A stretch of DNA of 64,000 nt from Gardnerella vaginalis ATCC 14018 = JCM 11026 (GTDB lineage Bacteria; Actinomycetota; Actinomycetes; Actinomycetales; Bifidobacteriaceae): the NCBI RefSeq assembly GCF_001042655.1, contig NZ_AP012332.1, positions 992,001 through 1,056,000 of the forward strand. The letters are read 5' to 3'. A model generated the notes under the pieces. The model was not told the origin of the DNA. It made no database searches and saw nothing but the letters and a program-made list of their open reading frames with translations. The number at the start of each line of letters is the position of its first letter. The stretch's first letter is position 1. The translations under genes were made by a program, and so were the position numbers. Of the stretch, positions 1-9,148 are shown one piece after another.

Positions 1-1477
1 AACCCTGATTATACCCGTATTCTTTCAAGTCTTTTTTCCAAAGATTAATACCATCTTTAAGACTAATTTTAGGACCAGGGTCGTCTGGAAGTTGAAAATC
101 CTTACCATCGTCTTGTTTAATGCCTGCATCAATCATCGACTGCACTGTTAAACGTGCTCTTGATTTTCTGTTCCAATCATAGGCCAAACCGACTGTGAAA
201 CGAAAATCGCTACGAGAATATACTTCAAACGGCAAATATTTGTAGCCTGTGTCTACATGATTTGCTGCATCTGCAAAAATACGGTTGAATTGTTGTCCTC
301 CGAAATATGGCACATCGATTCCGCGAGAATCACGAACCATTGTTTTGTTTAGAAACGATTTGTCTCTAAGAGTCACAACGTCTGCTGGGAATGCTCCAGA
401 TAAAACTCTTTCTTTAATACCAGTCTGATCATGGCATACAAAATTCACAAAACGCATCGCGGCTTCAGGCTTGCGACTAGACTGAAGGACGCTTAGAGCA
501 GATCCTCCCATTTGCGCATTGTCATTGTTTCCATTCATAGTCGGAACTCTCGCTACACGCCACAACCCTGCTCCGCCTGGAATATCATGCATTAAAAGCG
601 ATGTCATCCATGCTCCAGCAAAAACAGATGCAACACTGCCAGAACCGACTGCACTTTTCCAAGCTGGAGTCCAAGTTGCAAGTCTTGTATCAACCAAATC
701 TTCGTCAATCATGGACTGCCAAAATTTAGTAAAGTCTTTTGTTCCTTTGTCTTTACTTAAGCGAACTGTAACGGTTTTACCATCGTGAGAAGTTATAAAA
801 GGTCTTCCTCCTGCAAGCCAAATCATAGCGTTGTAAAAACTTGCATCTCCAGAATCTGCAGCAATATAAACGCCAATATTTTTTAATTTTCTTGCAGCAT
901 GTAGATAATCCTTCCAGGTGTGAATTTGCGTAACATCCACACCTGCTTGGTTGAATACGTCTTGATTATAAAACCATGCTAAAGGACCTGAATCCATTGG
1001 CAATCCATAAACTCGTCCTCCTAATTGAACAGAAGACCATGTGCCTGGCGTATAGAATGTTTGAGTTCCTTGAACGCGATTTGTAATATCCAAAAGTTGT
1101 CCGCTAACCGCGTATTGTGGCAAAGCGTGGTATTCAAGCTGGGCAACATCTGGCATACCGTAACCGTCTTGAATAGCACTGTTAAGATTGTTGTATCCGC
1201 TTGTATCTTTAACGCTAACTCGAATATCTGGATTTTGTTTCTCAAAATCTGCCGCAATCCGCTTCATGCTTGGTTCCCAAGACCATACTGTTATTTTTGT
1301 TCTAGAATCAACAGATCCGCATGACGCACAAAAAGCAACAATAAAAACGCATGTAATCGCAGAAATTACGCGCTTTATATTACGAACAAAAACGCGGTTT
1401 ATATTACGGTTTATATTACGCATAACAAAACAACCAAAATCCTGCTTGCGACTTTTCTGCGGGCTTCTTGCACACAT
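1..1477 (-). CDS. ABC transporter sugar-binding lipoprotein (3' end cut by window edge)
   Basis: Reading the minus strand from ATG at 1477 gives about 492 codons with no stop before base 1, so the C-terminus lies outside. After an Arg/Asn-rich N-terminus come a hydrophobic stretch and a Cys near residue 51 (FCASCGS), an imperfect lipobox. The mature part starts ITVWSWEPSMKRIAADFEKQ and contains DVAQLEYHALPQYAVSG and YGLPMDSGPLAWFYNQDVF, typical of family 1 extracellular solute-binding proteins for oligosaccharides. It would bind sugar outside the cell for a permease expected beyond the left edge. It starts 11 bases after the glmS stop on the same strand, so co-transcription is likely. A second ATG at 1423 is a possible start; neither has a strong ribosome-binding site. 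The sugar cannot be inferred. Confidence 0.85.
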   Translation of the reverse strand, partial: MCARSPQKSRKQDFGCFVMRNINRNINRVFVRNIKRVISAITCVFIVAFCASCGSVDSRTKITVWSWEPSMKRIAADFEKQNPDIRVSVKDTSGYNNLNSAIQDGYGMPDVAQLEYHALPQYAVSGQLLDITNRVQGTQTFYTPGTWSSVQLGGRVYGLPMDSGPLAWFYNQDVFNQAGVDVTQIHTWKDYLHAARKLKNIGVYIAADSGDASFYNAMIWLAGGRPFITSHDGKTVTVRLSKDKGTKDFTKFWQSMIDEDLVDTRLATWTPAWKSAVGSGSVASVFAGAWMTSLLMHDIPGGAGLWRVARVPTMNGNNDNAQMGGSALSVLQSSRKPEAAMRFVNFVCHDQTGIKERVLSGAFPADVVTLRDKSFLNKTMVRDSRGIDVPYFGGQQFNRIFADAANHVDTGYKYLPFEVYSRSDFRFTVGLAYDWNRKSRARLTVQSMIDAGIKQDDGKDFQLPDDPGPKISLKDGINLWKKDLKEYGYNQG

Positions 1478-1488
1478 AATATTCACTG

Positions 1489-3396
1489 CTATTCTACAGT
1501 TACAGATTTTGCAAGATTCCTAGGCTTATCAACGTCATAGCCTTTAAGCTTTGCCATATTCATAGCAAAAAGTTGTAATGCTACAACATCTACTAAAGGA
1601 CTTAACAACGTTGGGCATTTAGGGCGCCAGAACACAATATCTGCGTAACGCTCAGCGTCTGGATCACCATCTTCTGCAACCGCAATAGTAAACGCTCCGC
1701 GAGCCTTAACTTCTTCAATTCCCGAGATTACTTTAGCGTGTAAAACGTCTCTGCCTCTAGAAGATGGCACAATCACAACAACTGGCTCGCCTTTGTCTAC
1801 TAGAGCTATCGGGCCATGTTTAAGCTCTCCTGCCGCAAAACCTTCTGTAAACGTGTACGCAATCTCTTTTAGCTTTAATGCGCCTTCTAAAGCAACTGGG
1901 TAGCCAACATGCCTGCCAAGGAACAAGAACGATTTTGCGTCTATTGTTTTCTTTGCGGCTTGCATAATCGAATCAGCTTGCGTATCTAAAACGTTTTGGA
2001 TTTTATCTGGCATTTCTTTAAGCTGAGACACAATTTGCTGAATCTCATCTCTGTACATTGTTCCCTTGACTTGAGCCAAATAAAGCCCAAGCATGTATGC
2101 TGCTACGATTTGCGCAACAAATGCTTTTGTAGAAGCAACTGCGATTTCTGGGCCAGCATGAGTGTAAAGTACAGCATCCGATTCTCGCGGAATACTCGAG
2201 CCTTGAGTGTTGCATATTGCAAGCACGCGGCTGCCCTGCTCGCGCGCGTGCCTTAACGCCATTAACGTGTCCATTGTTTCGCCAGATTGAGATATTGCGA
2301 CAACAAGCGTTCTATGCGTTAAAATTGGGTCTCTGTACCTAAATTCGTGAGCCAACTCCACTTCTACTGGCACGCGCACCCAATGTTCAATTGCATATTT
2401 TGCAACTAATCCAGCGTAGCTTGCTGTTCCACAAGCTACAACTATTATCTTGTCGATTGATCGCAAAATATCTTGACTAATTCTAACTTCGTCAAGAATA
2501 ATATTCCCTTTTGCGTCGAATCGTCCTCGTAAAGTATCAGCTACGGCATGCGGATCTTCGTGGATTTCCTTATCCATAAAGGAATCCCATCCGCCTTTTT
2601 CTACTGCAGAAGCATCCCAGTCTACTGTAAAACAACTAGGGTTTTCAATCTCGTTGCCGTCAAAATCAGTAAGACGAAGCTGTGCTTTTTTGTTTCCTTC
2701 TATATCTCCGATTAAAACAGCTTGATCTTGACCAACTTCAAGCACTTTATCTGTGTATTGAACAAAAGCAGCAACATCGGAGCCTAGAAAATACTCGTTA
2801 TTTGAAACACCTACTACAAGCGGCGAATCGTGACGAACAGCAGCAACAATATTAGGCTGTCTAACGTCTACTGCAAGTAGAGTAAAAGCTCCTTTAAGAA
2901 TTTTTGCAACTCGTCTTATTGCTTCAAAAAGATCTGGCTTACCAGTTTCTTCAATTATTTGATTCGCGATTTTTCCAAGCGCTTTTGCTGCAACTTCCGT
3001 ATCTGTTTGAGACGAAAACTCTATGCCTTCTTTTTGCATTTGTTCTTTAAGACTAATAGCGTTTTCAATAATACCGTTGTGAATAAGTGCGATTTTTCCG
3101 TCGGCACTAACATGCGGATGCGCATTTAAATCACAAGGAGCGCCATTCGTAGCCCATCGAGTGTGACCTATTGCCACACTCGCTTCTGGCATTGGATCAG
3201 CTTCTATATCTTTTCTTAAAACAGCTAAGCGACCAGCTTTTTTGCGTACGCATATAGAATCCATTCCTGGAGCAGCAAGAGCTACTCCAGATGAATCATA
3301 TCCGCGATATTCTAAGCGTTCTAACCCATTTAAGCAAACTTCTAGAGGCTTTGAGCAAACTGTGCCAAAACCTGCATATCCTACAATGCCACACAT
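1489..3396 (-). CDS. glmS: Glutamine--fructose-6-phosphate aminotransferase
   Basis: This enzyme makes glucosamine-6-phosphate from fructose-6-phosphate and glutamine, the first committed step toward UDP-GlcNAc and peptidoglycan. The 635-aa protein begins MCGIVGYAG, so Cys2 becomes the N-terminal nucleophile of the glutaminase domain (residues 2 to about 230). Two SIS sugar-isomerase domains follow, with VACGTASYAG, ISQSGETMDTL and the terminal LAKSVTVE that closes the synthase site. Length is normal to slightly long. It lies 108 bases downstream of an amino-acid ABC transporter and just upstream of a sugar-binding protein, all on one strand. I see no glmS ribozyme in the 108-base leader, as expected outside Firmicutes. 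Confidence 0.97.
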   Translation of the reverse strand: MCGIVGYAGFGTVCSKPLEVCLNGLERLEYRGYDSSGVALAAPGMDSICVRKKAGRLAVLRKDIEADPMPEASVAIGHTRWATNGAPCDLNAHPHVSADGKIALIHNGIIENAISLKEQMQKEGIEFSSQTDTEVAAKALGKIANQIIEETGKPDLFEAIRRVAKILKGAFTLLAVDVRQPNIVAAVRHDSPLVVGVSNNEYFLGSDVAAFVQYTDKVLEVGQDQAVLIGDIEGNKKAQLRLTDFDGNEIENPSCFTVDWDASAVEKGGWDSFMDKEIHEDPHAVADTLRGRFDAKGNIILDEVRISQDILRSIDKIIVVACGTASYAGLVAKYAIEHWVRVPVEVELAHEFRYRDPILTHRTLVVAISQSGETMDTLMALRHAREQGSRVLAICNTQGSSIPRESDAVLYTHAGPEIAVASTKAFVAQIVAAYMLGLYLAQVKGTMYRDEIQQIVSQLKEMPDKIQNVLDTQADSIMQAAKKTIDAKSFLFLGRHVGYPVALEGALKLKEIAYTFTEGFAAGELKHGPIALVDKGEPVVVIVPSSRGRDVLHAKVISGIEEVKARGAFTIAVAEDGDPDAERYADIVFWRPKCPTLLSPLVDVVALQLFAMNMAKLKGYDVDKPRNLAKSVTVE

Positions 3397-3504
3397 AATT
3401 TTCTATTGTACGTTATAAAGCGTGCGTGTTTCTACACATGTCGAAAATATGCAAAAATCTTATTAAAATATGCAAAAAATACTTGCAAAACACTTGCAAA
3501 ACAC

Positions 3505-4326
3505 TTATAAAACGTGATGTAGAAAATCTTTAAATCTTTCTGTTTGTGGGCAATCTATGATTCCTGAAGTACCACATTCAACAACTTTTCCGCCATCCAT
3601 GAACACAACTTGATCTGCAACTTCTCGCGCAAAGCCAATCTCGTGAGTTACAACAATCATTGTCATTCCATCATTAGCTAAATCACGCATAACGTTAAGC
3701 ACTTCACCAACTAGTTCTGGGTCTAATGCAGACGTAGGCTCGTCAAAAAGCATTATTTCTGGTTTCATCGCAAGCGCACGCGCAATGGCAACTCGCTGCT
3801 GCTGACCACCCGAAAGCTGAGAAGGATAATGGTCTAATCTATCTGCCATTCCAACACGTTCAAGTTCTTTAATTGCTAAATCGCGTGCAGCGGTTTTGTC
3901 CATGTGTAAAACATGAACTGGCGATTCCATAACGTTTTCAATAGCAGTCATATGTGGGAACAAATTAAAACGTTGGAACACCATTCCAAGCTTTGCGCGT
4001 TGCGCTGCAATTTCATTGTCATTTAACGCTTGCAATGCTTCTTTACCATTATGTATAACGGTTTTTACGCCAATGCGCTCGCCATAAATTGTGATTTTAC
4101 CAGACGTAATTTTTTCTAGCTGATTTATCAATCGCAATAGGGTTGATTTTCCACTTCCAGAAGGACCAAGTATGACTGTTACACTTCCTGGATTAACAGT
4201 CATGTCAACTCCCTTAAGGACTTGAAGATTACCGAAGGACTTGTGTAAATCTTTTATGACTACTGCTGGAGTATCACTTTTAGTAACATTTTGGCTTTGT
4301 GTATCAACCGTTAAAATATCAGTCAT
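3505..4326 (-). CDS. Polar amino-acid ABC transporter, ATP-binding protein
   Basis: This 273-aa cytoplasmic ATPase drives an amino-acid importer of the GlnQ/HisP family. Visible motifs are Walker [10 protein letters not shown] (near residue 54), signature [15 protein letters not shown], Walker [15 protein letters not shown] and the switch His in [14 protein letters not shown]. The first 20 residues are a short extension before the nucleotide-binding domain. It follows the permease gene by 66 bases and ends the three-gene transporter set (binding protein, permease, ATPase). The substrate is probably glutamine, glutamate or another polar amino acid; the sequence alone does not decide this. Confidence 0.95.
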   Translation of the reverse strand: MTDILTVDTQSQNVTKSDTPAVVIKDLHKSFGNLQVLKGVDMTVNPGSVTVILGPSGSGKSTLLRLINQLEKITSGKITIYGERIGVKTVIHNGKEALQALNDNEIAAQRAKLGMVFQRFNLFPHMTAIENVMESPVHVLHMDKTAARDLAIKELERVGMADRLDHYPSQLSGGQQQRVAIARALAMKPEIMLFDEPTSALDPELVGEVLNVMRDLANDGMTMIVVTHEIGFAREVADQVVFMDGGKVVECGTSGIIDCPQTERFKDFLHHVL

Positions 4327-4392
4327 TTTTCCTCAAATCTAATTACGATTATATAAAATTTGTAATTTTGACGCGGTTTATGCGTTATATGT

Positions 4393-5385
4393 TTATGCGT
4401 TAAAACCTAACATTGTTGCATTATTGCGACCCTTTACAGCGTCACTATTCGCTTTAATCGCATTATCTCCACGTTTTGCAGCATTAGAGTTAATTTGAGC
4501 ATTGTTTACAATGTCTTTTGCTTCGAATCCTTTACCAAAATGCTTTTCTAACATAACTTGAAAAACCATCAAAATAGACGTAATAATTAAATACCAAATG
4601 CTAGCAACTATAAGCAACGGAATCGGCTTATAAATACGATTTGCTACAGCATTTGTTGCAAACTGAAGTTCTAAGGTAAAAGGCACAGCTAAAACCAGAG
4701 ACGTAGTTTTAAGCATACCGATAGTCTCATTGCCCAAAGGTGGAACGATAATACGCATAGCCTGAGGCAAAACAACCCTGCGCATAGTCAAAGACCTGCC
4801 CATGCCAAGAGCTTGAGCTGCCTCAACCTGACCAGCATCCACAGCTTCTAAACCAGCACGAACAATCTCCGACAAATACGCAGCCTCATTAAGGGACAAT
4901 CCAATAACTGCAGCGTTTAAAGAAGTCATAACAACGTTGGAATCAATGGAGAAAAACTCAACGGATGTAAATGGAATGCCCATACTCAACTTAGGAACAA
5001 GTACAGCAAACATTCCCCAAAATACTAGCTGCGTATAAACTGGAGTACCCCTAAAGAACCAAATAAAGAACCAGCTTACGGCTCGAAGAACAGGGTTTAC
5101 AGACTTACGCATCATTGCTAATCCTATAGCAAGAACGATTGCAATAATCATAGACAAGAATGTGAGTATTAGCGTCCAAGCAATGCCTGTAAGAACATTG
5201 TCGCTTATTAGATATATGCCTACAACATTCCACTCAAATCGCGGATTTGTAACTATAGAATAAAGCAGCGAGCACGCAATTATAGCTACGATTATGCCAG
5301 CTATGATTGGTCCAGGTTTTTTGACTGGTAGAATTCGATCACCATCAGAATTTTGCGAAAGCTTCTTACTCGCATTGTTAAACAT
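4393..5385 (-). CDS. Polar amino-acid ABC transporter, permease
   Basis: A 330-aa inner-membrane subunit with about five to six hydrophobic segments and the HisM/GlnP signature region. The coupling loop (EIVRAGLEAVDAGQVEAAQALGM, given here as a family hallmark around residues 180-205) contacts the ATPase. The first 25 residues are polar and precede the first membrane segment. The C-terminus carries an unusual Asn/Ala/Lys-rich tail of about 50 residues after the last membrane helix, which looks disordered and is not part of the family core. The gene lies 160 bases downstream of the binding-protein gene and 66 bases upstream of the ATPase gene. Confidence 0.94.
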   Translation of the reverse strand: MFNNASKKLSQNSDGDRILPVKKPGPIIAGIIVAIIACSLLYSIVTNPRFEWNVVGIYLISDNVLTGIAWTLILTFLSMIIAIVLAIGLAMMRKSVNPVLRAVSWFFIWFFRGTPVYTQLVFWGMFAVLVPKLSMGIPFTSVEFFSIDSNVVMTSLNAAVIGLSLNEAAYLSEIVRAGLEAVDAGQVEAAQALGMGRSLTMRRVVLPQAMRIIVPPLGNETIGMLKTTSLVLAVPFTLELQFATNAVANRIYKPIPLLIVASIWYLIITSILMVFQVMLEKHFGKGFEAKDIVNNAQINSNAAKRGDNAIKANSDAVKGRNNATMLGFNA

Positions 5386-5545
5386 ATTTTCTCCATTAAC
5401 ATTTTAAATTGTCACATATGTGAATAATAACTAGCGGATTATTAACTAGTAATTAACGCACTTGCGATGTACAAATATATTAAATACAAATAAAGCGTGC
5501 GGTTTTCACTATACTAATAGCTACAAACGCACGCCAAATTTAAGA

Positions 5546-6472
5546 TCAGACTTCTGGATTTACTTGTGCTTCCTTAATGGCAACGTTTTCAACACCCCAC
5601 TTCTTTAGAATGTCGTTATAAACGCCATTCTTCATAAGCTTATCGATTGCAGCCTTAATGAGCTTTAGCATCTTAGCATCGCCCTTCTTAACGGCTGCAC
5701 CCATTGGCTCCGCGTCGTTGCTGCTTTCTAGAATCTCTAGCTTTCCATTGTTCTTTATTGCAGCATAACCAGCTACAGGAGTGTCAGCATACATAACGTC
5801 TGCACGACCAGAAAGCAATGCTGTAGTGGCGTCGGTCTGCTCCTTAAAGCTCATGATTTCTAGTGGCTTATCGTTATTTGCCTTGCACTGCTTTTTAGCT
5901 TCTTCCATGATTGGCTCGCCAACAGTGCCTGTTTCTAATGTAACTTTTTTGCCGCAAAGATTCTTTGGATCTACTTTAGTTGGGTTTCCTTTACGAACTT
6001 CAAAAGATAAGCCAGCGTTTGCGTACGTTACAAAATCAACGGACTTCATACGTTCAGCGTTTACAGTAAAGCCCGAGATTCCAACGTTATATTTGCTTCC
6101 GATTGCTGGAATAATGGAATCAAACTGAGCATGCATAATCTTCGCTTTTAAGCCCATCAATTTTGCTAAAGCTTTAGAAAAGTCGATTTCGTAGCCGACT
6201 GGTGTTTTGCCATCTGCAGCGAAGAACTCTGCTGGAGCATAGCTAACGTTTACACCAACTGTTAATTCGCCAGTTTTTGCAACGCTTTCTGGAACAAGTT
6301 TTGCAATCTCATCGTCTTTTTGAACTTTGCTTACATCGTAGCTGCGTGCCACATCTGGGTCTGCTGCCTTAGAATCGGCTGGACCGCATGCGCATGTGCA
6401 TCCAATCAATGCAAGAGTTGCAATTGCTGCAATAGGCTTAATTGACTTAAAAATCTTATTTGACTTAAGCAT
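5546..6472 (-). CDS. Polar amino-acid ABC transporter, substrate-binding lipoprotein
   Basis: This 308-aa protein has a lipoprotein signal (ATLALIGC at residues 18-25, Cys lipidation site) and a family 3 solute-binding fold: LTVGVNVSYAPAEFF, PVGYEIDFSKALAKLMG, ISGFTVNAERMKSVDFVTYA and LLSGRADVMYADTPVAGYA. It captures an amino acid outside the membrane for the adjoining permease. It is the first gene of its operon; the 600-base upstream stretch has no gene and must hold the promoter. The start has a fair ribosome-binding site (AGGAGAAG, about 4 bases before the ATG). Orthologues are annotated as glutamate, glutamine or cystine binders; I cannot choose. Confidence 0.94.
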   Translation of the reverse strand: MLKSNKIFKSIKPIAAIATLALIGCTCACGPADSKAADPDVARSYDVSKVQKDDEIAKLVPESVAKTGELTVGVNVSYAPAEFFAADGKTPVGYEIDFSKALAKLMGLKAKIMHAQFDSIIPAIGSKYNVGISGFTVNAERMKSVDFVTYANAGLSFEVRKGNPTKVDPKNLCGKKVTLETGTVGEPIMEEAKKQCKANNDKPLEIMSFKEQTDATTALLSGRADVMYADTPVAGYAAIKNNGKLEILESSNDAEPMGAAVKKGDAKMLKLIKAAIDKLMKNGVYNDILKKWGVENVAIKEAQVNPEV

Positions 6473-6735
6473 TTTCTTCTCCTGTCCAATATTTAAAGAA
6501 TAAATAACTTATAATTTACAGTGATATGCATAACTATACACGATATCGCTACTAAATTGCGATTATTAAAATGCAAAAACTGAATATTCATAAATTGCCA
6601 TACATGAATATGCTAAAAATCAGCAAAAAATAGCGAATTACAAAATCGAAAGCCGCATATTATTCACAAAAATGAATAATATACGGCGTGTCGTTTATAG
6701 ACCTACTACAAAGTTGTACGATTACACCAAGCTGG

Positions 6736-6825
6736 GTAGAGATTCGAGATTTTTCGCACTGAATGAGATGAACCTCAGCATCTTTGATGGTGATTCATCG
6801 AATGAAGAAGAAAAATCGAGAATCT
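6736..6825. repeat. Imperfect inverted repeat, long hairpin
   Basis: AGAGATTCGAGATTTTTC at 6737-6754 is mirrored by GAAAAATCGAGAATCT at about 6810-6825, with further pairing inside (CATC/GATG and ATGAA/TTCAT). The outer arm recurs once more at about 38832-38856 (GCTTGGTAGAGATTCTCG and following bases), and in the second copy of the neighbouring dispersed element. Confidence 0.6.
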
Positions 6826-7057
6826 CAGTGATAAAAACCACGTAATTGTTCAAGCACGTAAGAGGGCTGGGTGATTCTTGGTCGAACAGTATAAGAGCAG
6901 CAGCCGATACCAAATAATCCAATGAGCCACCACTACAAACAAACTTCAACTCAAAAAAACAAAATCAAAGCCAAATCGGAACAACCGCAACACCAGAAAA
7001 CACGTAAGAGGCGGAGCGTTGTGAGACAAGAAACACCCAGCCCTCGCGCAACAGTAA
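6808..7057 (-). repeat. Dispersed repeat element A, copy 1 (about 250 bp, MITE-like)
   Basis: The reverse complement of this stretch matches 60931-61178 over nearly its whole length, with scattered substitutions and small gaps. Within it, inverted ends of about 20 bp enclose a 184-bp core: GAGGGCTGGGTGATTCTTGG at 6862 and its near complement ending at 7045 (GACAAGAAACACCCAGCCCT). Terminal inverted repeats, small size and absence of a conserved frame suggest a non-autonomous mobile element. I see no clear target-site duplication. No transposase is in the window. Confidence 0.65.
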
Positions 7058-7079
7058 GCAAGAAATAAAAAACAGCAAA

Positions 7080-7568
7080 TCACCTAGATTGCATATTCTT
7101 GTATCGCATAGCGCGCAATGCTTCGCGCTTATCTTGTTCTTCGCGCAACGCTTGACGCTTATCGTACTCTTTTTTGCCTCGCGCCAAAGCAATCTCAACT
7201 TTAGCGTAGCTGCCTTTAAAATAAATCCTCAAAGGCACAATGGTATAACCTTTAGCTTCAATCTGCCTAGAAAGCTTAGCAATTTGAATCGCATGAAGAA
7301 GCAACTTGCGCTTGCGCTTAGGAGCATGATTATTCCAAGTGCCATTTAAGTACTCTGGAATATTTGCGCCTTCTAGCCAAATCTCACCACGTCTATCAAT
7401 ATTCACAAACGCTTCAGCTAAAGAAGCTCTGCCTTCGCGCAAAGACTTAACCTCTGTGCCAGTAAGAGCAATACCTGCTTCATAGCAATCTTCAATCGCA
7501 TAGTCGTGATTTGCTTTTTTATTTCTTGCAACAGTTAAAGTACCATCTGAACCAGGTTTTTTATCCAA
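7080..7568 (-). CDS. smpB: SsrA-binding protein SmpB
   Basis: SmpB binds tmRNA and delivers it to stalled ribosomes for trans-translation. The 162-aa protein shows the OB-fold core: ARNKKANHDYAIEDCYEAGI, LTGTEVKSLREGRASL, WLEGANIPEY and a basic C-terminal tail (KKEYDKRQALREEQDKREAL) that enters the mRNA channel. The longest reading frame starts with TTG at 7568. It lies 30 bases downstream of the CHAP-protein gene, the usual actinobacterial end of the ftsE-ftsX-hydrolase-smpB cluster. Its partner tmRNA gene is not seen here. Confidence 0.95.
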   Translation of the reverse strand: MDKKPGSDGTLTVARNKKANHDYAIEDCYEAGIALTGTEVKSLREGRASLAEAFVNIDRRGEIWLEGANIPEYLNGTWNNHAPKRKRKLLLHAIQIAKLSRQIEAKGYTIVPLRIYFKGSYAKVEIALARGKKEYDKRQALREEQDKREALRAMRYKNMQSR

Positions 7569-7598
7569 ATTACACCAGCCTAAATCGAATCATAAAAA

Positions 7599-8993
7599 TT
7601 AATAGTGAACATACTCATAATTGCCAGCATTACGAATAGTCCTATAAGACGGGAACGTAGCAAATCCAACGCCACCTTCAGAAATCAGTACCGAACCGTC
7701 CGAATTAACGCGTTCAACAACAGCAACATGTCCATATGTAGGATCTGATCCAGCAGCTCCTCTAGCAAATACCATAACAGCACCAACATGCGGTGTGCGA
7801 TTTACAAGATACCCAAGTCTACGCCCAGAATTCGCCCAATCAGCACCGTTGCCCATAAAGGATCCTACTGGAAGACCAAGCTGTGATCTGCGCAAATACG
7901 CCCAAAGTGTGCATTGGCGAGCTGGATAGGCAGAACCTCCAGCTGTGTTACCAGTATTATGACCATAGCAATTGCCAGAACCAGCAGGACAATTCCCAGG
8001 AACCGCGTAATTCATACCATTTGCAGCACCATTAGAAAGCGGCAGCGAAGGCAAAGAAGGAGTATTCCAACTGCCGCCGCCTCTAAGCTGTTGACGATTA
8101 CCATTATTAGGATTCATGCGAGCTGCAGCCGTAGCAGCTAAAGCCCTAGCTTGAGCGTCAATTTGTGACTTCAAAGCAATTATTTCCGCAGCTTCGCGAG
8201 CATCTTGAGAAGTAAGACTATTCTTTTGACTCTCTAACTGCTTTCTTAGAATAGTTCCCTGATCTCTTAAAGACTGAAGAGAACGCTGCTTTTCACTGGC
8301 AGCCTTAGCCGCAGCCTGAGCACTCTGCGCCTCAGAATCAGCTTTTGCTTTTAATTTTTGAATCTCTGTTTCAATAGCAGCTAAGCGCTGACGTCTATTC
8401 ATAGAATTACTCAAAGTAACAGCAGCATCATTTGCAGCATTTGCTTCGCTACGTGCAACAGCAGCTTCTGACTGAAGTTTTCCAACAAACTGCTCGGTAG
8501 TAGTGGATTTAGTCACCATTGCCATTACGTTAGAGGCATTGGAGCCATGGAAACTTTTGCGAGCAAGTTGAGCTACAGCAGCCTTTGCATCATCAAAATC
8601 TTCGCCAGTCTGCTTGATTTTTTCTTCTAAATCGAGTTTGTCTTTTTGCGCAGACTGCAAACGCTGATTTGTTGATTCAACAAGGCCCATAGCTTGTTGC
8701 GCTTGCTCCTGAGCTTGCTGAGCAGCACGGACTTGATTAGGGATTTGATGTTCGTTTAAATCATTGAGCTCTAGAATCTTATCAGCAAGCTGTTTATTTA
8801 CTCCAGCAAGACGCTTTTTAAGAGCGGCATTACTTTGAACTTTCCTGTTGTAATCTTGCATGGTAACTGCATCAGCGCGTAGTGGCTGGCAAGCATATAA
8901 GGTAATACCGGCAGAAAGCATAAGAAAGCTGCTTGCAATCGCGCTTGCAACAGTGCGCTTACAATATTTTGCATGGCATTTCTTGCTTTCCAT
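7599..8993 (-). CDS. Secreted coiled-coil CHAP-domain peptidoglycan hydrolase (PcsB-like)
   Basis: The 464-aa protein has a signal peptide (residues about 10-42, ending near LRADA), a long helical coiled coil (about 45-275: LAGVNKQLADKILELNDLNE and many Gln/Ala/Lys heptads), a Pro/Gly/Asn-rich linker, and a C-terminal CHAP amidase/endopeptidase domain (about 345-464). The catalytic Cys lies in RQCTLWAYLRR and the His in TYGHVAVVERV. The layout matches PcsB/RipC-type hydrolases whose coiled coil is held and activated by FtsEX. FtsX and FtsE are encoded immediately upstream on the same strand, which supports a role in splitting the septal wall. The 155-base gap to ftsX is AT-rich and may hold a separate promoter. 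Confidence 0.9.
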   Translation of the reverse strand: MESKKCHAKYCKRTVASAIASSFLMLSAGITLYACQPLRADAVTMQDYNRKVQSNAALKKRLAGVNKQLADKILELNDLNEHQIPNQVRAAQQAQEQAQQAMGLVESTNQRLQSAQKDKLDLEEKIKQTGEDFDDAKAAVAQLARKSFHGSNASNVMAMVTKSTTTEQFVGKLQSEAAVARSEANAANDAAVTLSNSMNRRQRLAAIETEIQKLKAKADSEAQSAQAAAKAASEKQRSLQSLRDQGTILRKQLESQKNSLTSQDAREAAEIIALKSQIDAQARALAATAAARMNPNNGNRQQLRGGGSWNTPSLPSLPLSNGAANGMNYAVPGNCPAGSGNCYGHNTGNTAGGSAYPARQCTLWAYLRRSQLGLPVGSFMGNGADWANSGRRLGYLVNRTPHVGAVMVFARGAAGSDPTYGHVAVVERVNSDGSVLISEGGVGFATFPSYRTIRNAGNYEYVHY

Positions 8994-9148
8994 ATTTACT
9001 TCCCTTTCAAGTAGAATAATTCAAACACAACTAATGCGAATTATACATTGAAAATTCTATTATCGATAAAATTTTTTTATTTATGATTTTTTATTTATGA
9101 TCTATTAATGTTCATAATTTATTGATAATTTAAATTTTTCTTTTATGT

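Larger units (their letters stand above)
6473..7079. other. Gene-free region with repeat DNA
   Basis: There is no convincing gene here. The part next to 6472 must contain the promoter of the amino-acid transporter operon. From about 6736 the sequence is made of an inverted repeat and a dispersed element (entered separately). Short reading frames across it (for example 6722-6949) are not conserved in the second copy of the element near 61 kb. No tmRNA is visible next to smpB. Confidence 0.7.

Noticed and set aside
3397..3504. glmS ribozyme in the leader of glmS
   Set aside because: The 108-base gap is AT-rich with no ribozyme core, and the element is not known from this lineage.
6722..6949. 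75-aa reading frame on the minus strand
   Set aside because: It lies in repeat DNA, and the frame is not kept in the second copy near 61 kb.
6473..7079. tmRNA gene next to smpB
   Set aside because: No tRNA-like ends or tag reading frame are visible; the stretch is explained by repeats.
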